64,000 nucleotides of DNA from JBEBVQ01 sp037190845 (lineage in GTDB: Bacteria > Bacteroidota > Bacteroidia > Chitinophagales > Chitinophagaceae): NCBI GenBank assembly GCA_037190845.1, contig JBBCJI010000005.1:1-64000 (forward strand), read 5' to 3'. Below the pieces are notes generated by a model. The model made no database searches. It worked only from the letters and a program-made list of their open reading frames with translations, and had not been told where the DNA came from. Positions 18,364 through 28,075 of this stretch are shown piece by piece (the first letter of the stretch is position 1; the number at the start of each line of letters is the position of its first letter). The translations under genes and the position numbers were made by a program.

Positions 18364-19688
18364 CATTACAGGAAACAACATCATTATACAGCCAGCTTCT
18401 GGAAGCTGCCGGATCAATGACTCCGGGAGATGGTACAGAATCAATTTCAGACCTGCGCAGCAATGCGCTGAATATATTCCGGGAGCAGGGATTTCCGACA
18501 GGAAAAAATGAAGACTGGCGTTTTACCAGTCTGACACCTTATACAGATACTCATTATGTGCCTGGTGGCGCATCTCCGGCTGATGATAATATTCGTCAGG
18601 CTATTTCAGATACCGCAATACCGGGACTCGATGCCTATCTGCTGGTTTTGGTAAATGGCAGTTTACGTCCTGATCTGTCCACACTCCCGCAGAATGATCA
18701 GGTGGCCATACAATCTATCGGCAATGCAGCGCTGACCGGAGCATTCCAGGAATATTTTCATGACAAGACATATACCGGTGCAGATGCCCTGCTTGCGTTA
18801 AATACCGCTTTATTTACCGAAGGATGCTTTATGCTTGTAAAGCAGGGGGCGGTATTAGATAAGCCCATGCGTATGCTGCATGTATACGGAGCTGTTGAAA
18901 ATTCATTCTTTCAGCCGCGGCATTTATGGGTTATCAATCGTCATGCACAGGCTACTGTTATTGAGCAATCGGTGGTGATCAAAGGTGGTAATGCATTGTC
19001 GCTTACCAACTCTGTATCACGGATTGTAATGAAGGAGGAAGCCCGCCTGACACACTATAATATACAGCAGCATGATGCGGGAGAACGCTGGCTGCAATAC
19101 AGCCGGGTGTCGCAGTTGCGTGGCAGCCGTTACGATAATTTTATGATCAGCCTGCCCGGTGCAGATCTGATCAGAAATAACCTGGAGTTGTCGCTGGATG
19201 ATACGGCTACCGAATCACACCTGTATGGCCTGTACCTGGTAGGTAATGGTCAGCTCACCGATAACCATACTGCTATTGCTCACCAGCACCCGTCGTGCCA
19301 GAGCAATGAGCATTATAAGGGAGTAATTACCGGTAATGGCAAGGCTGTGTTTAATGGTAAAGTGCTTGTATCACAAGAGGCGCAGCAAACAAATGCTTAT
19401 CAGCAGAATAATAATCTGCTGTTGAGTGAACATGCCCGTGTGTACGCCAAACCTCAGCTGGAGATTTATGCGGATGATGTAAAATGCAGCCATGGATGTA
19501 CCGTCGGTCAGTTTAATCCGGAATCGCTGTTTTATCTGCAGTCGCGGGGTATCGGAGCGGAGGCAGCAAGAAATCTGCTGGTGGAAGCTTTTGCATACGA
19601 TGTTACAGACAATATAGAAGATGAGGTCATAAAAAGCCATGTGCAGCAGCTGATTCACAGCAGCATGGCGGCGACAATCGCGGGATAA
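18360..19688 (+). CDS. sufD: Fe-S assembly scaffold subunit SufD
   Basis: The 442-residue protein is a SufB paralogue with a variable N-terminal half and the conserved C-terminal beta-helix. Diagnostic segments include KCSHGCTVGQFNPESLFYLQSRGI (about 378-401, with the conserved His region). It completes the SufBC2D scaffold. The start overlaps the sufC stop by 4 nt and sufS begins 10 bp after its stop. Confidence 0.94.
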   Translation: MTLQETTSLYSQLLEAAGSMTPGDGTESISDLRSNALNIFREQGFPTGKNEDWRFTSLTPYTDTHYVPGGASPADDNIRQAISDTAIPGLDAYLLVLVNGSLRPDLSTLPQNDQVAIQSIGNAALTGAFQEYFHDKTYTGADALLALNTALFTEGCFMLVKQGAVLDKPMRMLHVYGAVENSFFQPRHLWVINRHAQATVIEQSVVIKGGNALSLTNSVSRIVMKEEARLTHYNIQQHDAGERWLQYSRVSQLRGSRYDNFMISLPGADLIRNNLELSLDDTATESHLYGLYLVGNGQLTDNHTAIAHQHPSCQSNEHYKGVITGNGKAVFNGKVLVSQEAQQTNAYQQNNNLLLSEHARVYAKPQLEIYADDVKCSHGCTVGQFNPESLFYLQSRGIGAEAARNLLVEAFAYDVTDNIEDEVIKSHVQQLIHSSMAATIAG

Positions 19689-19698
19689 TACATACCTG

Positions 19699-20925
19699 AT
19701 GGAGCAGTATTTGCAGATTGAAGATATACGTAAGGATTTTCCGTTGCTGGATACAATGATATACGGCCGGAAGCTGGTGTATCTTGATAATGCAGCTACT
19801 ACCCAGAAGCCGGTACAGGTGTTGGATGCGGTAGCGCATTACTATCGGACCTACAACAGTAACGTACACCGCGGTGTGCATCTGCTTAGTCAGCAGGCTA
19901 CGGACGCATATGAAAAGGCACGGCAGACCGTGGCTTCATTTCTGAATGCGCAACATGCACACGAGGTTATATTTACCCGCGGAACTACAGAAAGCATTAA
20001 CCTTGTGGCGGCCACATATGGCAGGAGTAATCTGCAAAAGGGTGACAGTATCGTGATCTCTGCGATGGAGCATCATTCCAACATCGTTCCCTGGCAGATG
20101 CTCTGCGAAGAGAAGGGCGCAACGCTTAAGGTCATCCCGATGGATGAACACGGCGTACTACGAATGGATCTGCTGCCGGATCTGCTGGATGAACGTGTGA
20201 AGCTGCTTGCTGTTACTGCAGTGTCCAACTCGCTGGCAACCGTGAATCCTATCCGGGAAATCATTACTCTGGCACACCAAAAAAATATACCCGTATTGCT
20301 GGATGCCGCACAGGCAGTACAGCATATGCCGGTAGATGTGCAGGAACTGGATGCGGATTTCCTGGTTTTTTCCGGTCACAAAATATATGGCCCTACCGGG
20401 ATTGGTGTACTGTATGGCAAAGAACAACTGATGAACGCCATGCCGCCGTGGCAGGGTGGCGGGGATATGATAAAGACGGTTACGTTTGAAAAAACGGTTT
20501 ATAATGAGTTGCCTTATAAGTTTGAAGCGGGCACACCTGATATAGCCGGGGCAATCGGCCTGGCTGCAGCGTTGGATTATGTATGCAATATCGGCCTGTC
20601 CCGTATACGGAAGGCGGAGGAAGAGCTGATGCAATATGCAATGGGGCAGTTAGCCACCGTAGAAGGGATTCGTTTTATTGGTGAAGCCCCGGAACGTGCA
20701 GGTGGTATCTCTTTCCTGCTTGATGGCACACATCCGTTTGATGTGGGCGAACTGCTCGATAAACAGGGGATCGCTGTCCGTACCGGTCATCATTGTACAC
20801 AGCCGGTTATGGACTTCTTTGGGATTCCCGGTACGGTGCGCGCTTCATTTTCATTTTACAATACACCTGCGGAAATAGACATGCTCGTTGCCGGTCTGAA
20901 TAAGGCGGCAGTTATGTTACGCTAA
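19699..20925 (+). CDS. sufS: Cysteine desulfurase SufS
   Basis: This 408-residue group II cysteine desulfurase has the PLP-binding Lys in FSGHKIYGPTG (about 228). The catalytic Cys is in RTGHHCTQP (about 365), followed by the short loop of SufS-type rather than IscS-type enzymes. It takes sulfur from cysteine, giving alanine and a persulfide that passes to SufE. It lies directly between sufD and sufE. Confidence 0.95.
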   Translation: MEQYLQIEDIRKDFPLLDTMIYGRKLVYLDNAATTQKPVQVLDAVAHYYRTYNSNVHRGVHLLSQQATDAYEKARQTVASFLNAQHAHEVIFTRGTTESINLVAATYGRSNLQKGDSIVISAMEHHSNIVPWQMLCEEKGATLKVIPMDEHGVLRMDLLPDLLDERVKLLAVTAVSNSLATVNPIREIITLAHQKNIPVLLDAAQAVQHMPVDVQELDADFLVFSGHKIYGPTGIGVLYGKEQLMNAMPPWQGGGDMIKTVTFEKTVYNELPYKFEAGTPDIAGAIGLAAALDYVCNIGLSRIRKAEEELMQYAMGQLATVEGIRFIGEAPERAGGISFLLDGTHPFDVGELLDKQGIAVRTGHHCTQPVMDFFGIPGTVRASFSFYNTPAEIDMLVAGLNKAAVMLR

Positions 20926-20935
20926 ACAGCAGAAG

Positions 20936-21373
20936 ATGACGATTCAGGAAAAACAGGATGAGATCATTGATGACTTCTCGGTATTCTCCGACTGGATGGA
21001 TAAATATGAATATATTGTCCAGTTGGGTAAAGAGTTGCCGTTAATTGATGCGCAATTTAAAACGGATGATCACCTCATCCGCGGTTGTCAGTCGCGGGTT
21101 TGGCTGCATGCAGATTATACAGGTGGCCTGGTGCATTTTACTGCCGACAGTGATGCTATTATTACCAAGGGGTTGATCAGCATGGTGATCAAAGTACTTT
21201 CCGGCCATACACCGCGCGAGATCATGGATGCTGAAATTTATTTTGTGGATGCGATCGGGCTGACCAGTCACTTATCGCCTACGCGTTCCAACGGACTACT
21301 GTCGATGCTCAAGCAGATTAAGTCTTATGCATTGGCATTACATGTCCGGGAGAATGAAAATCCCACTACGTAA
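20936..21373 (+). CDS. sufE: Sulfur acceptor protein SufE
   Basis: The 145-residue protein has the SufE persulfide-accepting Cys at position 51 in RGCQSRVW, the diagnostic motif. SufE receives sulfur from SufS, stimulates its activity and delivers sulfur to SufB. It starts 10 bp after sufS. Length and context leave no real alternative. Confidence 0.95.
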   Translation: MTIQEKQDEIIDDFSVFSDWMDKYEYIVQLGKELPLIDAQFKTDDHLIRGCQSRVWLHADYTGGLVHFTADSDAIITKGLISMVIKVLSGHTPREIMDAEIYFVDAIGLTSHLSPTRSNGLLSMLKQIKSYALALHVRENENPTT

Positions 21374-21384
21374 ACAGGTTCATT

Positions 21385-21684
21385 ATGTTGAGAGATAAGG
21401 TTGAAGACGCTTTGCGGAATGTGTATGATCCGGAAATACCGGTCAATGTTATGGAGCTGGGGCTGGTATATGATATCAGTATTAAGGAAGGCGGTAAGGT
21501 GAATGTTACGATGACATTGACAGCTCCTGCCTGCCCGGTCGCCGGTGATATTATATTTGACGCAGAGACGAAGATCCGTGCTGTCGAAGGGGTCAGTGAT
21601 GTACACATCCATCTGACCTTTGATCCTCCGTGGAATAAAGATATGATGAGTGACGAAGCAAGACTGGAGCTGGGGTGGCTGTAA
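21385..21684 (+). CDS. DUF59/MIP18-family metal-sulfur cluster assembly factor
   Basis: The 99-residue protein has the family motif DPEIPVNVMELGLVYDI (15-31) and the conserved Cys in APACPVAG (50). DUF59 proteins in suf operons (SufT type) help maturation of Fe-S enzymes, probably by carrying clusters or persulfide. It is the last gene of the suf operon, starting 11 bp after sufE. No A-type carrier (SufA) is present in the window. Confidence 0.9.
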   Translation: MLRDKVEDALRNVYDPEIPVNVMELGLVYDISIKEGGKVNVTMTLTAPACPVAGDIIFDAETKIRAVEGVSDVHIHLTFDPPWNKDMMSDEARLELGWL

Positions 21685-21694
21685 CTCCGAGTTG

Positions 21695-22735
21695 TTATCT
21701 CGGCTTATACCGTGCTTCCTGCAGCATTTTCTGGGCATCATCCATGGCAAGCAGTTCCTGCAGCGACAATTCCGGATGGCGTTTCATGTATGCGTTCACA
21801 ATTTGTAATCCCAGCCAGCTACCGATGTTCCCCGGGCTTTCCGCAGGCATTCCGGTGCTGGTAGGGCCGTCGTTTACGTAGCGCAGTGTTTTTTGCCAGT
21901 TAGTTTCATACAGCAGGTTGCTTTGGATAAAGAAGTTGTAGATCAGCGCTTCGTTATCAGCACACCAATCCAACTGTGCTTTTGTATATCCCAACAGCAG
22001 TGTATCCGGAATGAATGGCAATGTGTTCTTTAAAAAATATTGTGCCTTTCCTCTTTGTATTATCATGTCGAGCAGATGTTTTCCTTCCGCTTGAAACGGA
22101 TACAGGTCTTCGTATACAGCACGGAATGCATGGACCGGGATAGATGCCGGCAGGAGCCTTTGTGACATATAATGAGGCACACCTACCGATACGTAATACG
22201 GGTAGGAAGCGCCGAGAAACATATCCAGCCCGATGCCGAGAAATTTTCGCTGGTCTTCATAGGTAATAGCCGTCCAGTTGTTGAGCCCCGACACAAAATA
22301 AACGACCTCCGGTAGCTCATAATCAGGGAAGTGATGTTTCAAATGCTGAAATCCCTGCACCAGTTGTTTGTTGATGGGTTCCGCATCGGGGAAATGCCGG
22401 GCAACGGTATCAAATACCCCCCTGTAATCCTTGTCCGTAAGCAGGTATCCGATAGCCTGTTCGATATGCTGCAGGCTGTCGAGCGCAGGATCATCTGCTG
22501 CAAAAGGTAATAGGCGTGTTACATAAAAAGGAAGGAAATCAGGATATTGTTCCAGTATCTTTATGACGCCTTCGCCAAGACGTGTTGTGTCAATCGTGGC
22601 TATATCGCGGTCCAGACGGTGTGTTTGCAGCGTGACTGATATGTCGGGTGTTTTGGCATGATCCCCTCCGTCACCACAACTACCCGCAAACAGCGTAAAT
22701 ATAAAAGCGCATATGTATATTTTTATATGTCTCAT
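21695..22735 (-). CDS. gldB: Gliding motility lipoprotein GldB
   Basis: I choose the internal ATG giving MRHIKIY, because it yields a clean lipoprotein signal ending LFAGSC (Cys 20). The upstream in-frame ATG would add nine residues. The 346-residue mature region matches the GldB family, with HRLDRDI near the start and the VYFVSGLNNWTA region. GldB is needed for gliding and T9SS-linked functions in Flavobacterium. In many Bacteroidota gldB lies near nadE and gldC; here nadE is nearby but gldC is absent. It is convergent with the suf operon, 10 bp between stops. Confidence 0.82.
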   Translation of the reverse strand: MRHIKIYICAFIFTLFAGSCGDGGDHAKTPDISVTLQTHRLDRDIATIDTTRLGEGVIKILEQYPDFLPFYVTRLLPFAADDPALDSLQHIEQAIGYLLTDKDYRGVFDTVARHFPDAEPINKQLVQGFQHLKHHFPDYELPEVVYFVSGLNNWTAITYEDQRKFLGIGLDMFLGASYPYYVSVGVPHYMSQRLLPASIPVHAFRAVYEDLYPFQAEGKHLLDMIIQRGKAQYFLKNTLPFIPDTLLLGYTKAQLDWCADNEALIYNFFIQSNLLYETNWQKTLRYVNDGPTSTGMPAESPGNIGSWLGLQIVNAYMKRHPELSLQELLAMDDAQKMLQEARYKPR

Positions 22736-22890
22736 GGTTTCTTTTAAAAAAGTACGTAACATGAAATTAGATTTTATTTTTGTTCACAAAAATAGCACAC
22801 ATAGCTTATCCGGCAGATTCATTTGAGCAATATGGGTTAATATTGCCTGTTTCCCGGTAACCTGATCCGCTAAAAGTAAACAACCATTTT

Positions 22891-23661
22891 ATGAAACACA
22901 CATTTCTTTACATCCTCTGCTTTCTGATCACAACCATACCTGTTGCTGCGCAGCAGGATGATTATGATGATAGGGGGGGGCAGGGGGTACGTTTTGGCGT
23001 TTATATTGCACCTAATCTTTCCTGGATGCACCCTACTGCCGGTAAAAGTGACGACGGGCAGTTTATCGTAAAAGGAAACGGGAGCAGAATGGGATATAGC
23101 TGGGGCATTGCGGCTGAATATTTTTTTGCTGAAAATTATGGTATTGCTACCGGGTTCCAATTAAATACGACCGGTGGTAAGATCCTCACACAAAATACCG
23201 ATACAGTAGCGGTACCGCGCACGGTACGTGAAACGGATTTTGAATACATTGCTCAATATCTCGAAATTCCTTTCGGGTTGAAGCTGCGTTCGGATGAGAT
23301 CGGGAAGCTTCGCTTCTTTGGTCAGATCGGGTTATCACTGGGGATCAATATTGGCAAGAAAGTAAATTATACGGTCGTATACCAGGATGCGAACAATACG
23401 GAACAAACGGTGGAGGGAGAGAAGGAAAAGCTCGTAGGCTCGCTAACGATGGCGCCGGCGATGCTGCAGATGAATGTTGGTGCAGGTATAGAGTATGCGA
23501 TCGGCGGCAAGATGTCTTTTTATACCGGTGTGTTTTTCAACAACGGATTTCTTCCGGACGCCACAAGGCCTGATAAATTCGGACTTGGTTATGAGGGTAG
23601 CTTTACCGATGGTAATACCCGGCTTAATAACGTTGCATTACGTATAGGCTTGTTCTTTTAA
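22891..23661 (+). CDS. PorT-like outer membrane beta-barrel protein
   Basis: The 256-residue protein has a Sec signal (cleavage after PVAAQ, about 21) followed by alternating beta strands. It ends in an aromatic residue (GLFF), the usual BAM-targeting C-terminus. The pattern (YIAQYLEIPFGLKL) fits the PF13568 outer membrane barrel group that includes PorT. It might contribute to T9SS or envelope function given gldB next door, but that is inference. A run of eight G (22973-22980) and then five G, six residues after the signal, is a slippage-prone tract inside the coding sequence. It starts 29 bp upstream of nadE. Confidence 0.75.
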   Translation: MKHTFLYILCFLITTIPVAAQQDDYDDRGGQGVRFGVYIAPNLSWMHPTAGKSDDGQFIVKGNGSRMGYSWGIAAEYFFAENYGIATGFQLNTTGGKILTQNTDTVAVPRTVRETDFEYIAQYLEIPFGLKLRSDEIGKLRFFGQIGLSLGINIGKKVNYTVVYQDANNTEQTVEGEKEKLVGSLTMAPAMLQMNVGAGIEYAIGGKMSFYTGVFFNNGFLPDATRPDKFGLGYEGSFTDGNTRLNNVALRIGLFF

Positions 23662-23689
23662 TTTGCAAATAGACTGACAGGCGCGCCAC

Positions 23690-25366
23690 ATGAAAATATT
23701 CCTCGCACAACAAAATTACCATATCGGCAATTTCGAAGCCAATACCGGTAAAATCATAGGAGCAGTGCGGGAAGCAAAAGTCGCGGGAGGCGATCTGATT
23801 GTCTTTCCCGAGCTGGCTGTTTGCGGCTATCCTCCTCGCGACTTCCTTGAATTTAATGATTTTATCACCCGCTCGCTCGATGCCATAGACCGGATCCGGC
23901 AGGAATCGGACGGTATCGGGATCCTCGTAGGTGCACCGGCGCGTAACCCGCAACCGGAAGGCAAAGATTTGTTCAATGCAGCTTACCTGTTGTATGAGCA
24001 GGAAATTAAAGCGGTAGTATACAAAACCCTGCTGCCTACGTACGATATTTTTGATGAATACCGGTATTTTGAGCCTGCCGATTCCTGGCAGACGATACCT
24101 TTCATGGGGATCCGCTTAGCCGTCACGATTTGCGAAGATATCTGGAATCTCGGCGATAATCCTCTGTATCGTATATGTCCGATGGACCGGCTTATAGAGC
24201 AGCAGCCGGATATCATGATCAACCTCAGTGCTTCTCCTTTTGATTACCGGCAGTCGGAAGACCGGAAAAACATCATTCTGGCCAATGTGGCCAAATACCG
24301 GATTCCTGTCGTATACTGCAATACAGTCGGTGCGCAGACCGAGATTGTATTCGATGGCGGCTCGCTGGTTATAGACCGGGATGGCAGGCAGATAGCCGGG
24401 CTGCCTTATTTTGAAGAAGCATTGCAGGAGGTGGTATTTCATCCGCAGCAGGGGATCAACAGCAACGCGGTGCCGGAACAGCTTACAGATACACCGTCTG
24501 TACCTCCCCGGTTTGATCCGGAGCGGGGTATAGCTGATATACACCGGGCACTGCTGACCGGAATCAGCGATTATTTTCGCAAGATGGGGTTTCGTAAAGC
24601 GGTCGTGGCTTCTTCCGGTGGTATTGACAGCGCTGTAGTGCTGGCGCTGGCCTGTGAGGCGTTGGGCGCTGCAAATGTTCAGGCATTGCTGCTGCCTTCG
24701 CCTTATTCGTCCGCACATTCCGTTTCCGATGCGGAGCAGCTCTCCCGGAATCTCGGTAATCCATACGAAATACTGAGGATTGATGGTGTTTTCCAAGCCT
24801 ATCTTGATACCCTGCACGCGGTATTTAAAGATGTACCACAGGATGTAACGGAAGAGAACCTGCAGTCGCGTATACGTGGAGCATTGGCTATGGCATGGAG
24901 TAATAAGTTCGGTGCCATCCTGCTGAACACATCCAACAAAAGCGAGCTGGCCACAGGCTATGGTACGCTGTATGGAGATATGGCAGGCGGTTTGGGCGTA
25001 CTCGGCGATCTGTATAAAATGCAGGTATATGCACTGGCCAGATATATCAACCGGCATTCGGAACTAATACCACAGCATATCCTCACCAAAGCCCCCAGCG
25101 CCGAATTGAGACCGGGACAGAAAGACAGCGATAGCTTACCTGATTATGAACTGTTGGATCCCATACTCTACGAATACATTGAATGCAGGCTTGGCCCGGG
25201 AGAAATTACAGAAAAAGGTTATCCCGGTGACCTGGTAATACGCACGCTTGGTATGGTGAATAAGAATGAATATAAGCGTAATCAGTTCTGTCCTGTTATC
25301 CGGGTTTCCCCTAAAGCTTTTGGCCCTGGCCGCAGAATGCCGGTAACAGGTAAATACCTATGGTGA
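23690..25366 (+). CDS. nadE: Glutamine-dependent NAD+ synthase
   Basis: The 558-residue protein fuses an N-terminal nitrilase-type glutaminase to a C-terminal NAD synthase. The glutaminase triad is visible as Glu 41 (FPELAVCGYP), Lys in YKTLLPTYDIFDE (about 107) and Cys in TICEDIW (about 146). The synthase PP-loop is SSGGIDSAV (about 306). It converts nicotinate adenine dinucleotide to NAD+ with ATP and glutamine in the cytosol. Length and motifs are complete. It follows the PorT-like gene closely and may be cotranscribed. Confidence 0.95.
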   Translation: MKIFLAQQNYHIGNFEANTGKIIGAVREAKVAGGDLIVFPELAVCGYPPRDFLEFNDFITRSLDAIDRIRQESDGIGILVGAPARNPQPEGKDLFNAAYLLYEQEIKAVVYKTLLPTYDIFDEYRYFEPADSWQTIPFMGIRLAVTICEDIWNLGDNPLYRICPMDRLIEQQPDIMINLSASPFDYRQSEDRKNIILANVAKYRIPVVYCNTVGAQTEIVFDGGSLVIDRDGRQIAGLPYFEEALQEVVFHPQQGINSNAVPEQLTDTPSVPPRFDPERGIADIHRALLTGISDYFRKMGFRKAVVASSGGIDSAVVLALACEALGAANVQALLLPSPYSSAHSVSDAEQLSRNLGNPYEILRIDGVFQAYLDTLHAVFKDVPQDVTEENLQSRIRGALAMAWSNKFGAILLNTSNKSELATGYGTLYGDMAGGLGVLGDLYKMQVYALARYINRHSELIPQHILTKAPSAELRPGQKDSDSLPDYELLDPILYEYIECRLGPGEITEKGYPGDLVIRTLGMVNKNEYKRNQFCPVIRVSPKAFGPGRRMPVTGKYLW

Positions 25367-25453
25367 TAATAATCCATGAGTGAAATGTTATTTATTTCAA
25401 AAAATACCAGTAAAAACGGGTTCTTTACTGATTTTTTCGTTATTTGCAATGTT

Positions 25454-26935
25454 ATGAAAAGATTAATACCAGCTTTGTTACTGGTAGCCTCGGCTACATA
25501 TGTACAGGCGCAGGAAAAGGCTGAGTTGAGTCAGCTTGGTTGCGCTACGATCACTACTCAGGAGGAACTGCAGCGTATATACGATTTTAACCGGTTACCT
25601 CCGGCTGCGTTCAAGACCACAGCCAGTGTGGATACGATACCGCTTACGATTCATCTTGTAGGCCAGAATGACGGTTCCGGATATTATTCAATGGAACAAC
25701 TGTTCCAGGTGCTTTGTGAGCTGAATACGCGATTTGCTCCTGTTAATATGTATTTCAGCGTTAAATGGCCGGTTAAATATATTAATAATTCATCTTATTA
25801 TATACATAACCATTCCAATGGCAGTAACATGATGAGGCTGAATAACGTGGCCAACACGGTCAACGTGTATTTTGTAAATGATCCGGCAGGTGCCTGTGGT
25901 TATTTCAGCCCGGGCAGGGATGCGGTAGCCATTGCCATCAAATGTTCCGCCCCTGCAAGCACTACGCTGACGCATGAGTTGGGCCATTACTTCGGCCTGC
26001 CGCATACATTTTATGGTTGGGAAAATGGTAATACGCCTAATCAGAATGATCAGGAAAATGTTGCCCGTACTGGTGTACAAGCCAATTGTGCCACTGCAGG
26101 GGACGGCTTTTGCGATACGCGTGCCGATTATTTGGGCGAGCGCTGGAGCTGCCCTTACAATGGTACACTGACGGACCAATATGGAGCTGCGCTTTCTCCC
26201 GATCATACCGTTTACATGAGCTATTCAACGGATGCCTGCATGACCCGGTTTACACCATCTCAGATCGCGTACATGCGTAATAACCTATATACACGCCGTT
26301 CCAACCTGTTGAATAGTGCATACAAACCTAATCCGTATACAAATCTTGAACAGCCTAAGATCATTTATCCGGATGATTTGCTTTATGCAAACTATCAGAA
26401 GGTAATATGGAATGCAGTGCCGGGTGCGGAATATTATCATGTAAAAGTATCTGTTACCAGCAATTATTTTTCTATAGTACGTCAGGAAGCGCTTACTTCC
26501 GATACTTCTTTGGAGCTCACTTTTAATGTTGTAGACAGGGCGAGCCTCACTGTTGCCGTAAATCCGATGATGAGTACCAATGTATGTGGTGCAAGTATGT
26601 CATCTCATCCTTTTGTTGCTACCGATGCCCACACAACCCTGGACGTTGCAGACGTAGCGGCTTCCGGTAACGGAACATTGCGTATTATGCCCAACCCGGT
26701 TACCGGTGGAAATACTGTACGTATACAGCCTGAATCGCTTCCCGCAGGCAGCTATCAGGTATATCTCGTCAATATGAACGGGCAAAAAGTGCTGCAGCAT
26801 ACATTCGACTATTATCCGGGCAGCAGCAGCACGATTGAAATCTCTACCCGGTCGCTTCCGGCAGGTATGTATTTCCTGAACACAACAAATACGGCCGGTG
26901 GTCAGTGGGTAGAGAAGTTGATCATACAAAACTAA
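25454..26935 (+). CDS. Secreted M43-type metalloprotease with T9SS type A tail
   Basis: I choose the ATG giving MKRLIPALLL, which starts a clean Sec signal ending VQAQ; an in-frame ATG 78 bp earlier lacks this. The 493-residue protein has the zinc motif HELGHYFGLPH (about 173), the HExxHxxGxxH of pappalysin-like proteases. A Met-turn candidate YMSYSTDACM follows near 255. A fibronectin-like region comes before a T9SS sorting domain (about 412-493: MPNPVTGG, then LPAGMYFL and EKLIIQ). It should be exported across the outer membrane by the type IX system. The substrate is unknown. Confidence 0.87.
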   Translation: MKRLIPALLLVASATYVQAQEKAELSQLGCATITTQEELQRIYDFNRLPPAAFKTTASVDTIPLTIHLVGQNDGSGYYSMEQLFQVLCELNTRFAPVNMYFSVKWPVKYINNSSYYIHNHSNGSNMMRLNNVANTVNVYFVNDPAGACGYFSPGRDAVAIAIKCSAPASTTLTHELGHYFGLPHTFYGWENGNTPNQNDQENVARTGVQANCATAGDGFCDTRADYLGERWSCPYNGTLTDQYGAALSPDHTVYMSYSTDACMTRFTPSQIAYMRNNLYTRRSNLLNSAYKPNPYTNLEQPKIIYPDDLLYANYQKVIWNAVPGAEYYHVKVSVTSNYFSIVRQEALTSDTSLELTFNVVDRASLTVAVNPMMSTNVCGASMSSHPFVATDAHTTLDVADVAASGNGTLRIMPNPVTGGNTVRIQPESLPAGSYQVYLVNMNGQKVLQHTFDYYPGSSSTIEISTRSLPAGMYFLNTTNTAGGQWVEKLIIQN

Positions 26936-27481
26936 ATGGTTACGACCATGACCTGTTTGCTAAAGCGATTCTGTACAGGATCGCTTTTTTTACTGTTGTT
27001 CCTGTTTCCGCGCATCACTGCTGCTGCAGAATATACTTTTGTTACCCGCTGGGAAATAGCTGCACCGCTTTCCGAAGTCTGGCGTATTATCTATGATGCG
27101 GAGTGCTGGCCGGAATGGTGGAAAGGTGTGGAAGTCCGAAAGGTTCAGGAAGGTGATCATACAGGCGCTGGCGCAGTGTTGGCGTTTGCCTGGAAAGCAG
27201 CGTTGCCGTACAAGTTGCATTTTCATATGACAACAGACCGGATTGTCGTTCATGATCGCATTGAAGGTCATGCTGACGGTGATCTGGAAGGGACAGGCCG
27301 CTGGTCGTTTCAGGCGGTTAACGATACAGTTGCTATTGTCGTATATCACTGGCAGGTACAGACCACCAAACGCTGGATGAACCGGCTGGCATTTATCCTG
27401 AAGCCGGTATTCCGGGCGAATCATAATGTGGTGATGCGGCGGGGAGAGCGGGGGCTTATAAGAGCATTAGCCATTAGCTGA
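26936..27481 (+). CDS. SRPBCC/START-like protein
   Basis: The 181-residue protein begins immediately after the protease stop. It has a hydrophobic N-terminal segment (about 9-27, ending TAAAE) and then an SRPBCC-type fold: an opening strand (YTFVTRWEIAAP), LSEVWRIIYDAECWPEWWKGV, and strand-rich continuation to a long C-terminal helix. Such domains bind hydrophobic ligands in a deep pocket. The signal-like start suggests envelope location. Ligand and role are unknown. Confidence 0.65.
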   Translation: MVTTMTCLLKRFCTGSLFLLLFLFPRITAAAEYTFVTRWEIAAPLSEVWRIIYDAECWPEWWKGVEVRKVQEGDHTGAGAVLAFAWKAALPYKLHFHMTTDRIVVHDRIEGHADGDLEGTGRWSFQAVNDTVAIVVYHWQVQTTKRWMNRLAFILKPVFRANHNVVMRRGERGLIRALAIS

Positions 27482-27525
27482 TGTGCCGTCGGCTAATGAG
27501 AATTGTGTATCTTCAATCGTACAGT

Positions 27526-28074
27526 ATGCACTATAAATACCTTATTGCCTTTCTGGCCCTTCTTTTGCCGGTGCTTCAATGCCATGGCAGAGAACAGGAA
27601 AAACGGGTATATGCAGATGCAGGGGTTGCTGCCGGATTTTCACATACAGGATATCATCTCAGCCTGCTCATTCCCGTACATTATGGAAAACATACGGTTT
27701 ATGCAGGGCCGAAGATACTGCCGGCAGAAAGCTACCTGCCTTCCCGTAATGTATGGGGCGTCCATGCAGGATATACTTATGATATGCTCCGGCAGCACCG
27801 ATGGCTGACGGATGCCGGCATCGACTATCAATGCAGCTTTTATAAACCATATCATTTTTCGGGTAACAACAATCCGTACAATCGTGTGCAGGAATTGTAT
27901 CTGATGCTTGGACTGGCATATTGTTTCCGTCCCGAAGGGCGGATCAGCATAAAACTGCAGCTCGGCAGTGGTCTGTATGCGGATACATGGTATGATTTGT
28001 CTGAAGGGGGTAGCCGTACTGCTTTCGGACGGGCTTCTGCTGGCAGGTTTACGGTGAGCTATAAAATATTCTGA
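27526..28074 (+). CDS. Hypothetical envelope protein, probable small beta-barrel
   Basis: I prefer the ATG giving MHYKYLIAFLALLL, a good signal peptide; an earlier in-frame ATG overlaps the previous stop by one base (TGATG) and adds 15 polar residues. The 182-residue product has alternating strands with aromatic girdle residues (VYAGPKILPAESYLP, LYLMLGLAYCF) and ends YKIF, like an outer membrane barrel. I do not recognise a named family. It is tightly packed between the SRPBCC and phosphodiesterase genes, so an operon is likely. Confidence 0.6.
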   Translation: MHYKYLIAFLALLLPVLQCHGREQEKRVYADAGVAAGFSHTGYHLSLLIPVHYGKHTVYAGPKILPAESYLPSRNVWGVHAGYTYDMLRQHRWLTDAGIDYQCSFYKPYHFSGNNNPYNRVQELYLMLGLAYCFRPEGRISIKLQLGSGLYADTWYDLSEGGSRTAFGRASAGRFTVSYKIF

Positions 28075-28075
28075 G

